Part shown: piece after piece, positions 1-5,343 of the stretch
Layout of the letters: each line of letters starts with the position of its first letter
Position numbering within the stretch: the first letter of the stretch is position 1
Assembly: GCA_031285485.1 (NCBI GenBank)
Contig: JAITWC010000058.1
Location: forward strand, 1 to 5,480
Length of the DNA stretch: 5,480 bases
Direction: 5' to 3'
DNA from: Alistipes sp.
Lineage (GTDB): Bacteria; Bacteroidota; Bacteroidia; Bacteroidales; Rikenellaceae
Program-made: the position numbers and the translations under genes
Notes under the pieces: model-generated
What the model was told of the DNA's origin: nothing
The model's input: the letters and a program-made list of their open reading frames with translations, nothing else
Databases searched by the model: none

Positions 1-108
1 CGACCTCCCTGGCGCCCGCTGTTGGGGCTGGCGGCCGGCATTGTTCTTTTGGTTGCGCTTGCGATTTTCATGCTCTGGGTCGGCACTCTGGTGACTGCCG
101 GGCGTTGA
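1..108 (+). CDS. C-terminal end of a membrane protein (5' end outside window)
   Basis: The frame is open from the first base and ends at TGA 106-108, giving 35 residues. They contain one strongly hydrophobic stretch (GLAAGIVLLVALAIFMLWVG) preceded by RPPWRP and followed by a short tail ending in TAGR. This is the pattern of a C-terminal transmembrane helix with basic residues on the side before it. There is too little sequence to name a family. The 41-bp tandem array begins almost directly after the stop codon, so any transcript of this gene would run into the array. The frame fits the GC-rich codon use of the neighbours. It is probably real, but its function is unknown. Confidence 0.55.
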   Translation, partial: RPPWRPLLGLAAGIVLLVALAIFMLWVGTLVTAGR

Positions 109-110
109 CG

Positions 111-462
111 AACGGGCAAAACGACTTCGGCGGCGCTTGCGCAGCCCGCGCAACGGGCAAAAAAGTTGTTTTGGCGCTTGCGCAGCCCGCGCAACGGGCA
201 AAAAAGTTGTTTTGGCGCTTGCGCAGCCCGCGCAACGGGTAAAAAAGTTGTTTTGATGCTTGCGCAGCCCGCGCAACGGGCAAAAAAGTTGTTTTGGCGC
301 TTGCGCAGCCCGCGCAACGGGCACAAAAGTTGTTTTGATGCTTGCGCAACCCGCGCAACGGGCACCGCAGGTGCGAGGCTCATCGACGCCAGGCCCGCGA
401 GTCGCCGCGACAGCGGCGGGGCGGATAGAGCCGACGGAGATAACGGGCACAAAAGTTGTTTT
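111..462. repeat. Tandem array of a 41-bp hairpin-forming repeat
   Basis: Five complete head-to-tail copies start at 132, 173, 214, 255 and 296. A degenerate half copy lies at 111-131 (AACGGGCAAAA, then diverged), and a sixth copy is split between 337-365 and 451-462. Copies 1 and 2 are identical. Copy 3 has C>T in CGGGC, copies 4 and 6 begin GATG instead of GGCG, and copies 5 and 6 read GGGCACAAAAG instead of GGGCAAAAAAG. Each unit holds a GC-rich half with the inverted repeat TTGCGC-agccc-GCGCAA, overlapped by a second one, GCCCG-cgcaa-CGGGC, then an A/T half ending AAAAGTTGTTTT. There are no spacers, so this is not a CRISPR. The unit has no stop codon in several frames, which creates spurious open frames on both strands. 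41 is not a multiple of 3, and the frames match no protein I recognise. It is likely a non-coding satellite or VNTR, possibly acting at RNA level. Confidence 0.9.
366..450. other. 85-bp GC-rich segment splitting the sixth repeat copy
   Basis: The sixth 41-bp copy stops after AACGGGCAC (357-365) and resumes after a second AACGGGCAC (442-450). Joining 337-365 to 451-462 restores exactly 41 bp. The 85-bp segment is therefore flanked by a 9-bp direct repeat. It contains a nested inverted repeat, CCCGC (394-398) with GCGGG (416-420) around GTCGC (401-405) and GCGAC (407-411), which could fold into a strong hairpin. It may be a small insertion with target duplication, or the product of slipped recombination between repeat copies. 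No coding signal is seen. Confidence 0.6.
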
Positions 463-475
463 AATTTATACGCGT

Positions 476-1246
476 ATGAAAACCGAAAACAAAATCAAAC
501 CGGAGAGGCTCGGAGCCTCCCTCGCCTTAACCTTCGCGGTGGCCGTGGCGATTATGTTCGCCCCCGAGACCGCAAACGCCCGCGTGCAGCGGGATGAATC
601 CGGACCGTCGCACGGCCTGAAGATCGTGGTGCGCGACAGAAAGGGAAGGCCCCTCACCGGTGCCGACGTGATGGTGGGGGTCAACGGCGCGGGCCTGTTG
701 CTGCCTCTCGACCGGAACGGCGCGAGGGTGCTCGACGTCACCGACGACGACTCCATACTCCTCGCGGCGGGCGATAACGTCTACGACCTGCCGGCCGCGG
801 GTCTGGATTCGCTGCACGTGATCTTCCGCAACCGCCGCCGGCTCGGATTCGTCCTCGCCAGGAACGGCGCCAACGAAGAGATACGGATCGGATTCGGGAC
901 CGTCGACGACAACCAGAGAACCACCGCCGTCGGATCGCTCGACGTGGAGAAAGCCGAAAGCTTCACAGACCTCAAAAGCTACATGGCAGGCAGGATCGCC
1001 GGGTTGCAGTTCATGGGAGACGAACCGGTCATTCGCGGACTGGGTTCGCTGCACGGCAGCAACGAGGCGCTGATAGTGGTTGACGGAATAATAATGCCCG
1101 ATTTCGCGACCGTCAACGCCAACCTCTCGCCCAGCGAAGTTGCCAACGTGTCGGTGCTGAAAGACGGGAGCTCGGCGATCTACGGCTCCAGGGCGGCCAA
1201 CGGGGTGATACTCATAACCACCAGGTCCGCAAGCCACACCGAATAG
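476..1246 (+). CDS. Secreted SusC-type TonB plug-domain protein without a barrel
   Basis: A 256-aa protein. Residues 1-35 form a signal peptide: basic n-region, hydrophobic core LALTFAVAVAIMF, and a likely cut after ANA-35. Residues about 47-140 look like a carboxypeptidase-regulatory-like beta-sandwich (KIVVRDRKGRPLTGADVMV). Residues 138-250 follow the SusC N-terminal pattern in order: IGFGT (the usual GYGT), GRIAGLQ, PVIRGLGSLHGSNEALIVVDG, then VSVLKDGSSAIYGSRAANG and VILITTR. The chain ends six residues after VILITTR, where a full receptor (about 1000 aa) would begin its 22-strand barrel. This is therefore a plug-only periplasmic protein, or a receptor cleanly truncated at the domain boundary. 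The start at 476 is chosen because it gives a good signal peptide; the open frame extends upstream only through the repeat array. It might block or signal to a TonB system, but no SusD, sigma or anti-sigma gene is nearby. The family call is firm and the role unknown. Confidence 0.85.
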   Translation: MKTENKIKPERLGASLALTFAVAVAIMFAPETANARVQRDESGPSHGLKIVVRDRKGRPLTGADVMVGVNGAGLLLPLDRNGARVLDVTDDDSILLAAGDNVYDLPAAGLDSLHVIFRNRRRLGFVLARNGANEEIRIGFGTVDDNQRTTAVGSLDVEKAESFTDLKSYMAGRIAGLQFMGDEPVIRGLGSLHGSNEALIVVDGIIMPDFATVNANLSPSEVANVSVLKDGSSAIYGSRAANGVILITTRSASHTE

Positions 1247-1252
1247 GAACTC

Positions 1253-1546
1253 TCACCGGGCCTCGCCCCGGCCAATGATGAAGACCTCTTCGCCGGGGCG
1301 GCGCATCAGGTAGCGTTCGCGGGCGTAACGCTCCAGAAACCCGGGATCGTCCAAACGCCTCAACAGCACACTGTCGGCCGCGAGCGAGTCGATCAGCTCG
1401 CGGCGGCGCTCCCTCAGCCGGCCGATCTCACCCCGAAGGTACCACGACGAAAGCACGTCGCGCGCGAACACGACGGCCAACACCACCAGCAACGCGAACA
1501 CCAGCGCCCGCGGGGTGCCGTTGACCCAGCCGAAGATATTTTTCAC
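1253..1546 (-). CDS. DivIC/FtsB-like septum formation protein
   Basis: A 97-aa bitopic protein of the DivIC/FtsB family, which joins the divisome as a coiled-coil partner of FtsL and FtsQ/DivIB. A short cytoplasmic N-terminus is followed by one membrane span (residues about 14-29, LVFALLVVLAVVFA). Then comes a charged heptad-type helix (about 34-65, EIGRLRERRRELIDSLAADS) and the family's C-terminal signature DDPGFLERYARERYLMRRPGEEVFII (in two parts, about 66-91). Length is normal for the family. The start is GTG at 1546-1544, overlapping the queE stop by 4 bp (GTGA), which suggests translational coupling. No ATG in this frame gives a sensible N-terminus, and the longer open frame upstream only reads queE out of frame. 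Its stop lies 6 bp from the stop of the convergent plug gene, leaving no room for a separate terminator. Confidence 0.85.
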   Translation of the reverse strand: MKNIFGWVNGTPRALVFALLVVLAVVFARDVLSSWYLRGEIGRLRERRRELIDSLAADSVLLRRLDDPGFLERYARERYLMRRPGEEVFIIGRGEAR

Positions 1547-2190
1547 GGGATGCGCATGTATTTGTGCGACTGGAGCGACGAGCGCCAGCGCGGGTTTTGC
1601 TTTATGTGCGCCACGATGAGGGGCATCGCCTCCTCGCGGCGGCTCCACTCGGGTTGGAGGAACAGTTGCGCGGCGCGGGTGTGGGGGCAGGCGGCGCCAC
1701 CGCTGACGGCGCCAACGCGGGCGGCGCACTCCCCGGCCCAGATGATATCGTCCGGCTCCTCGATTATCACTTTCAACTCGTCGGCCCGCGCCCACGCCCC
1801 GTCGAGCGGCGGTTGGCGGCGCTTGGGCGAGAGACACACCCAGTCCCACGTGCCGCTGAAGGGGTGCGACCCCGAGGTTTCGAGAAAAGTCTCGATCCCC
1901 GCCGCGCGAAGCCCGTCGCAGAGGGCGTCGAGAGGGTAGATCAACGGCTCGCCACCCGTGACGACGACCGCCCGCGAGGGGTTGTCGGCGGTGGCGCGGC
2001 GCACGATCTCGGCCACCGGCACGGGCGGATGGAGGCGCGGGTTCCACGTCTCCTTCGCGTCGCACCAACTGCAACCCACGTCGCACCCGCCCAAGCGTAT
2101 GAACCACGCCGCGCGGCCCGTGTGCGCCCCCTCGCCCTGAAGCGTGTAGAACTCCTCGACCAGCGGCAGCGTCTGCCCGTTGTTAATCAT
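1543..2190 (-). CDS. queE: 7-carboxy-7-deazaguanine synthase (radical SAM)
   Basis: QueE converts 6-carboxy-5,6,7,8-tetrahydropterin to 7-carboxy-7-deazaguanine, the ring-contracting step on the way to preQ0 and queuosine. With the start at 2190 it has 215 residues, which is normal. FYTLQGEGAHTG (14-25) is the family's N-terminal substrate/SAM loop. The 4Fe-4S cluster cysteines are C36, C40 and C43 in GGCDVGCSWCD (CX3CX2C). VVTGGEPL (76-83) is the GGE motif that binds SAM, LKVIIEEPDDI lies in the middle, and the C-terminus SLQSHKYMRIP is typical. An alternative ATG at 2202 would add four residues (MSSS); I prefer 2190 because MINNGQxLPLVE matches how this family usually begins. The start overlaps the end of hpt by 8 bp and the stop overlaps the next gene by 4 bp, so the three genes form one operon. 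Confidence 0.93.
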   Translation of the reverse strand: MINNGQTLPLVEEFYTLQGEGAHTGRAAWFIRLGGCDVGCSWCDAKETWNPRLHPPVPVAEIVRRATADNPSRAVVVTGGEPLIYPLDALCDGLRAAGIETFLETSGSHPFSGTWDWVCLSPKRRQPPLDGAWARADELKVIIEEPDDIIWAGECAARVGAVSGGAACPHTRAAQLFLQPEWSRREEAMPLIVAHIKQNPRWRSSLQSHKYMRIP

Positions 2191-2743
2191 CGACGACGAC
2201 ATAAATATCTTTGAGATTACGCCCCAGCTCGTTGTAGTCGAGGCCGAAACCAACTATGAACTCGTTTACGGTCTCTATGGCGCGGTACCTGACCGGAAAG
2301 TCGCGAGTGAAGGCCCCCGGTTTGAAAAACAGCGTGGCGATCTCGACGCTGGCGGGACGGTGACCGGCCAACGAACGCAGCAAATGCTCCATGCTCTCGC
2401 CCGAATCGACCACATCTTCGAGGATTATCACGTCGCGTCCCTCGACGTTGTTCTTCAGGCCGATCAGTTCCGATATCTTGCCCGACGAACCGAGGCCGTG
2501 GTAGGAGGCGAGCTTCACGAACGATATCTCGCAGTGGAACTCGATGCGCCGCAACAACTCGGCCACGAACATGAACGCGCCGTTCAGCACCCCGAGGAAA
2601 AGAGGAGGCTGCACGGCTGCGCGTGCGGCATAGTCGGCATTTATGCGTGCGGCCAGACGATCGATCGCAGCCTCTATCTCCGACGACGGGATCAGCACCC
2701 GGAACTCGCGGTCGTGGATTTTTATGCGCTTATGTCGAGACAT
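2183..2743 (-). CDS. hpt: Hypoxanthine phosphoribosyltransferase
   Basis: A cytoplasmic purine-salvage enzyme that joins hypoxanthine (usually also guanine) to PRPP to make IMP or GMP. It is 186 aa, normal length. FLGVLNGAFMFVAELLRRI (49-67) is the loop with the cis-peptide that contacts pyrophosphate. SYHGLGSSGKI (80-90) is the flexible catalytic loop. VIILEDVVDSGES (105-117) is the PRPP-binding motif, with E109 and D110 as the paired acidic residues and D113 as the likely base. K141 and the segment EFIVGFGLDYNELGRNL (161-177) form the purine pocket and the Mg/PRPP contacts (D169, R175). It is first in the operon with queE and the divIC/ftsB-like gene, and divergent from purE across a 53-bp gap holding its probable promoter. 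No truncation or odd residues are seen. Confidence 0.95.
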   Translation of the reverse strand: MSRHKRIKIHDREFRVLIPSSEIEAAIDRLAARINADYAARAAVQPPLFLGVLNGAFMFVAELLRRIEFHCEISFVKLASYHGLGSSGKISELIGLKNNVEGRDVIILEDVVDSGESMEHLLRSLAGHRPASVEIATLFFKPGAFTRDFPVRYRAIETVNEFIVGFGLDYNELGRNLKDIYVVVDD

Positions 2744-2757
2744 TGCCGGTTTTTATT

Positions 2758-2776
2758 TAATTTTGAGGCAAAATTA
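2758..2776. promoter_or_regulatory. Two opposed -7 boxes forming a palindrome between hpt and purE
   Basis: TAATTTTG at 2758-2765 on the + strand and the same eight bases on the - strand (2776-2769) both match the Bacteroidetes -7 consensus TAnnTTTG. Together they form a perfect 8-bp inverted repeat around AGG. The + box would serve purE (ATG 2797) and the - box hpt (ATG 2743), so each predicted start site falls inside or next to the opposite box. The -33 elements are poor: no TTTG at 19-21 bp for either side, only GTTG on the - strand (about 2803-2800) at 23 bp. The -7 matches are seen directly; promoter function is inferred. Confidence 0.5.
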
Positions 2777-2796
2777 GCTATTAAAATCGAAAAACT

Positions 2797-3309
2797 ATGC
2801 AACCGCGTGTCAGTATAATTATGGGTTCGACCTCCGATATGCCCGTCATGGAGGCCGCTGCGAAATTTCTGGGCGAGATGGAAATCCCGTTCGAGATCAA
2901 CGCCCTCTCTGCCCACCGCACCCCCGAACTCGTCGCGACGTTCGCTTTCGAGGCCGCCGGCCGGGGGGTGGAGGTGATAATCGCCGCCGCCGGAGGGGCA
3001 GCACATCTGCCGGGCGTGATCGCCGCATCGACCACACTGCCCGTGATCGGGGTGCCGATACGGTCGGCCAACTCGGTGAACGGGATGGACAGCCTGCTCT
3101 CGATAGTGCAGATGCCCGCCGGAATCCCCGTCGCAACCGTCGCGATCGACGGAGCATACAACGCCGCCGTGCTTGCGTGCCAGATACTCGCCACGGCCGA
3201 TGCCACGCTCAGAGGACGGCTCGCCGCGTTCAAAACCTCTCTGGCGGCAAAGATAGCTAAAGCAAACGACGATCTGGCGGCGGTGACGATGCCGTTTAAA
3301 GTGCGATGA
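2797..3309 (+). CDS. purE: N5-carboxyaminoimidazole ribonucleotide mutase (PurE class I)
   Basis: PurE moves the carboxylate of N5-CAIR to carbon 4 to give CAIR in de novo IMP synthesis; the enzyme is a cytoplasmic octamer. This copy has 170 aa, normal for class I. GSTSD (10-14) binds the phosphate, SAHRTP (38-43) carries the catalytic histidine H40, AAAGGAAHLPGV (63-74) and GVPIRS (85-90) line the site, and MDSLLSIVQMPAGIPV (97-112) is the class I signature. Class I enzymes use N5-CAIR, so a PurK is expected elsewhere in the genome. ATG 2797 is preceded by an A/T-rich leader with no obvious Shine-Dalgarno site, usual in this phylum. The stop overlaps the following small gene by 4 bp (ATGA), which implies coupled translation. 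Confidence 0.96.
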   Translation: MQPRVSIIMGSTSDMPVMEAAAKFLGEMEIPFEINALSAHRTPELVATFAFEAAGRGVEVIIAAAGGAAHLPGVIAASTTLPVIGVPIRSANSVNGMDSLLSIVQMPAGIPVATVAIDGAYNAAVLACQILATADATLRGRLAAFKTSLAAKIAKANDDLAAVTMPFKVR

Positions 3310-3500
3310 AAGCGATGTCGAGGTGGTGGCGCGAGCGTCCGGCGCAGGAGAAGTGGATGATAGCCCTTGCCGTGTTGCTTATCATCGGCATCGTTGTGCG
3401 TTGGACCTGGGTCTCCGGTGAGGTGGCCGGCGCTTTCCGCGAACGGTTCTCCGCTCCCGCCCCGACCGAACGGACAGTACCGACCGACAGCCCTATCTGA
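3306..3500 (+). CDS. Small single-span membrane protein, unknown
   Basis: A 64-aa frame starting at the ATG inside the purE stop overlap (ATGA). A basic, tryptophan-rich N-terminus (MKAMSRWWRERPAQEK) precedes one hydrophobic helix, residues about 17-33 (WMIALAVLLIIGIVVRW). A hydrophilic, proline- and threonine-rich tail ends in TVPTDSPI. By the positive-inside rule the N-terminus is cytoplasmic and the tail periplasmic. I do not recognise a family. The tight coupling to purE supports it being translated; its membrane topology gives no clue to a link with purines. Its last 8 bp overlap the end of the convergent mltG gene (3493-3500), so the two genes share their 3' ends. Confidence 0.65.
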   Translation: MKAMSRWWRERPAQEKWMIALAVLLIIGIVVRWTWVSGEVAGAFRERFSAPAPTERTVPTDSPI

Positions 3501-4512
3501 TCCCGCGGCGGTTAAGCTCTGCTGTGTAGCGGCGGGCGTTCCGGAGATGCTGCGTGTAGGTCTCGGCAAAGTTATGGTAGCCCGAGAAATCTTCCTTCGC
3601 GCAGAAATAGAGATATTTGTGATCCTTGTAGTCGAGCACGGCGTCGATCGCCGCTATCGACGGCATCGTTATCGGTGTCGGCGGCAGGCCGCGGTTGACG
3701 TAGGTGTTGTATGGCGAAGGTGTCTTGAGGTGGCGGTTGAGGATACGGCGCAGGGCGAAGTCGCCCAAAGCGTATTTCACCGTCGGGTCGGCCTGGAGCG
3801 GCATTCCGGTGCGCAGGCGGTTGATGTAGACCCCGGCCATGGTGGGCATCTCGTCAGTCTTGAGCGTCTCCTCCGCGAGGATCGAGGCGAGGGTTATCAC
3901 CTCCGTGCGCGAGAGGCGGGTACGGGCGAGCCTGGCGCGGCGTTCCTCGTTCCAGAAACGGTCGTACTCGCGTTTCATGCGCGCCACAAACTCCTGCGGC
4001 GTGGTCGTCCACCACATCTCGTAGGAGTCGGGAATGAAGATCGAAAACATCTGGAGTTCGTTCTCGAAACCGTATTCGCTCAGCGTGGCGGGGTCGCGCA
4101 TGGCGGCGCGCAACGAGGCCGAGTCGGCCTCCAACTGGGTCGCCACGCGCCCCGCCAGCAGGCCAGGCAGACGCGACGAACGCACGATGACGTTCACCGG
4201 GGTCTGTTCGCCGAGGTTCAACATGCGGGCGATCTCGATTATGTTCTGCCCTTCTCGCAGCGTGTAGTGGCCCGGCTCGACATCATCGGTGAGGCCGATG
4301 CGCTTGGAATAGAGTTCGAAAGGCTTCAGGAAACGAATTTTCTCTCCGGCCCGGAGCGAGTCGAGCAGCGTGGCGTAGTCGGTGCCGGTGGGTATGTACA
4401 GCGAGCCGGGATTGACCACGGCACCGGACTTCGCGACGTATGCCACAGCACCCGCCGCCGCGCCGCCCAACAGCACAACGGCGCACAAAATCCACAGGAC
4501 GATCTTTTTCAT
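3493..4512 (-). CDS. mltG: Endolytic peptidoglycan transglycosylase (YceG-like)
   Basis: MltG cuts nascent glycan strands at the inner membrane and so sets their length. The protein has 339 aa, normal for the family. Residues about 5-26 (VLWILCAVVLLGGAAAGAVA) form an N-terminal membrane anchor. A LysM-like region follows (about 38-110, including EPGHYTLREGQNIIEIARML), then the catalytic YceG domain. TLASILAEET (207-216) is the catalytic motif; E215 aligns with the glutamate I take as invariant, with E214 beside it. INRLRTGMPLQADPTVKYALG (230-250) is the strongest family signature, and SPYNTYVNRGLPPTPITMPS (266-285) and LYFCAKEDFSGYHNFAETYTQH (301-322) complete the fold. It is transcribed alone, convergent with the purE pair, from its own promoter. 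No defect is visible. Confidence 0.94.
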   Translation of the reverse strand: MKKIVLWILCAVVLLGGAAAGAVAYVAKSGAVVNPGSLYIPTGTDYATLLDSLRAGEKIRFLKPFELYSKRIGLTDDVEPGHYTLREGQNIIEIARMLNLGEQTPVNVIVRSSRLPGLLAGRVATQLEADSASLRAAMRDPATLSEYGFENELQMFSIFIPDSYEMWWTTTPQEFVARMKREYDRFWNEERRARLARTRLSRTEVITLASILAEETLKTDEMPTMAGVYINRLRTGMPLQADPTVKYALGDFALRRILNRHLKTPSPYNTYVNRGLPPTPITMPSIAAIDAVLDYKDHKYLYFCAKEDFSGYHNFAETYTQHLRNARRYTAELNRRGIR

Positions 4513-4516
4513 CGGG

Positions 4517-4548
4517 CAAATATACAGTCCGATTACAACACTTGCAAA
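4517..4548 (-). promoter_or_regulatory. Promoter of mltG (Bacteroidetes primary sigma type)
   Basis: On the - strand TTTG (4548-4545) is followed by 20 bp and then TATATTTG (4524-4517), an exact match to TTTG-N19-21-TAnnTTTG. Only four bases (CCCG) separate the -7 box from the mltG ATG at 4512. The predicted transcription start is therefore at or within a base or two of the start codon, pointing to a leaderless or near-leaderless mRNA. Confidence 0.75.
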
Positions 4549-4635
4549 TGCAGAGAGTTAGTTAGATTTTTAGACGAGTGGGGTAATGACTTGGCAACCG
4601 TTCTTATTTCCGCTCCTTGCGGGGTTTCGCACGTC

Positions 4636-4664
4636 AAATAACTCAATGACAAAGGTAGTTATTT
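4636..4664. repeat. 8-bp A/T-rich inverted repeat, possible weak terminator
   Basis: AAATAACT (4636-4643) and AGTTATTT (4657-4664) are perfect complements around a 13-bp loop. The stop codon of the dehydrogenase remnant (TAA, 4661-4659 on the - strand) lies in one arm. A stem of this composition is weak and only a short T run follows on the + strand, so a terminator role is uncertain. Confidence 0.25.
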
Positions 4665-4898
4665 TCCCAAAATTCTGCCCACCCTGCTGAGTTTTTTTGT
4701 TCGCGCTATTTCGGAAGGAGTTTTGGCCGGACTATCCCCTTGCCCGTTGGTAGCGTTCAGCATTCTGTTGTAAATAAAGTTGGGGATTATTTTCATGAGC
4801 GTGGCTACGATACGCCACCGTTTGGTGACGTACGTGACCTTTCGTCTTCGCCTGATGGCTCCGTATATCTGTCGGACAGCCCTCTCTACCGTAGTCAT
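4659..4898 (-). pseudogene. C-terminal remnant of a short-chain dehydrogenase/reductase
   Basis: The frame gives 79 residues from ATG 4898. TTVERAVRQIYGAIRRRRKV followed by TYVTKRWRIVATLMKIIPNF and IYNRML (about 2-47) resembles the extreme C-terminus of classical SDR enzymes (xxEEAAxxIYxAIxxRKxxxYVxKRWRLVAxLLKxLP). The nucleotide-binding TGxxxGxG and the catalytic YxxxK are absent. The frame continues 10 codons upstream of the ATG and then meets TAA (4931-4929), after which A/T-rich non-coding sequence follows. A complete enzyme would have about 250-270 residues, so roughly the first 200 are gone. The polar tail after IYNRML looks unlike the family and may be read-through of decayed sequence. 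It could be a translated short protein, but a remnant is far more likely. The family assignment rests on a short segment. Confidence 0.6.
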
Positions 4899-4932
4899 CC
4901 AAATGGAAAAACCGCTTAAATTGCCCCCTTAA

Positions 4933-4955
4933 AAACGGTGTAAATTGACACGTTT
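4933..4955. repeat. Imperfect hairpin in the junction between two gene remnants
   Basis: AAACGGTGT (4933-4941) pairs with ACACGTTT (4948-4955) apart from one bulged G, around the loop AAATTG. It sits in the A/T-rich junction 4900-4980, between the truncated 5' ends of the dehydrogenase and DUF6261-like remnants. It could be an old terminator, the scar of a mobile element, or chance. Confidence 0.25.
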
Positions 4956-4981
4956 AGTTGAATCTTCAAAAAGCATAAAAG

Positions 4982-5341
4982 TTGTTGTCGAGAAAGGGGT
5001 CTTTAGGTTTAAGATTTATCCCGGGGATCACCGAACTCGACCGCCGCAACGTGGCGGTCGAAAAACTGATGGAGAGCCGTTTCGACGAGGGCGCGGGGCA
5101 GTCGCCGCCCGCGATGAAGGAGGCGCGCGCCGGGGTGGACGCGGCATACGGGGCGTTGGCCGACATGCTGTTCGCGCAGGGCTTGGTGGCCTCGCTGGGC
5201 ACCGACGCCACGCTGACGGCGAAGTACAACGAAGTGGTCGCCCGGTGGAACGAAGTCATCGACCGCACCGAAAACATCGTCGCCCGCCGGCGAAGCGGCA
5301 CAAAAAAGGAGGAGGAGGCGGAAAAGCCAATTGAAAATTGA
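4982..5341 (+). pseudogene. C-terminal remnant of a DUF6261-like protein
   Basis: The frame opens directly after a stop (TAA 4976-4978), has no ATG until well inside the conserved part (MESRF, about 5070), and ends at TGA 5339-5341. From about 5024 it reads ELDRRNVAVEKLMESRFDE, then MKEARAGVDAAYGALADMLF and KYNEVVARWNEVIDRTENIVARR. I recognise this as the C-terminal third to half of the DUF6261 family seen in Bacteroidetes (pattern NxxFxxLMxxRxxE, R-x-E/V-D-x-A-Y, then YxxxVxxxNxxI). Full members are about 240 aa; the N-terminal half is missing. The family's function is unknown to me. The tail is rich in K and E (GTKKEEEAEKPIEN), as is common at C-termini. Expression from TTG 4982 cannot be excluded. 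The call is moderate because it rests on recalled patterns. Confidence 0.55.
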
Positions 5342-5343
5342 AA

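Noticed and set aside
111..462. CRISPR array
   Set aside because: The 41-bp units abut directly with no variable spacers, and no cas gene is present.
68..597. Long open frames through the repeats on both strands, including an N-terminal extension of the plug gene from about 260
   Set aside because: A stop-free 41-bp unit is automatically open in several frames. The peptides are rotations of the same repeat, and ATG 476 gives a proper signal peptide.
527..1237. 236-aa frame antisense to the plug gene
   Set aside because: It lies opposite well-conserved SusC motifs and shows no family features of its own.
1256..1271. Terminator between the plug gene and the division gene (CCGGG/CCCGG)
   Set aside because: The stem lies inside the coding end of the divIC/ftsB-like gene, has only five pairs, and lacks a T tract on either side.
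1546..2107. N-terminal extension of the DivIC/FtsB-like protein to 284 aa
   Set aside because: The added part is queE read out of frame; the family is about 100 aa and the GTG at 1546 gives the expected short N-terminus.
4560..4635. tRNA or small RNA gene upstream of mltG
   Set aside because: Only a four-pair stem (CCGC-tcctt-GCGG) was found, with no cloverleaf, T-loop or CCA end.
3367..4641. 424-aa open frame antisense to mltG
   Set aside because: It mirrors a clearly recognised mltG on the other strand; long antisense frames are common in GC-rich genes and the product is rich in R, H and G with no recognisable motif.
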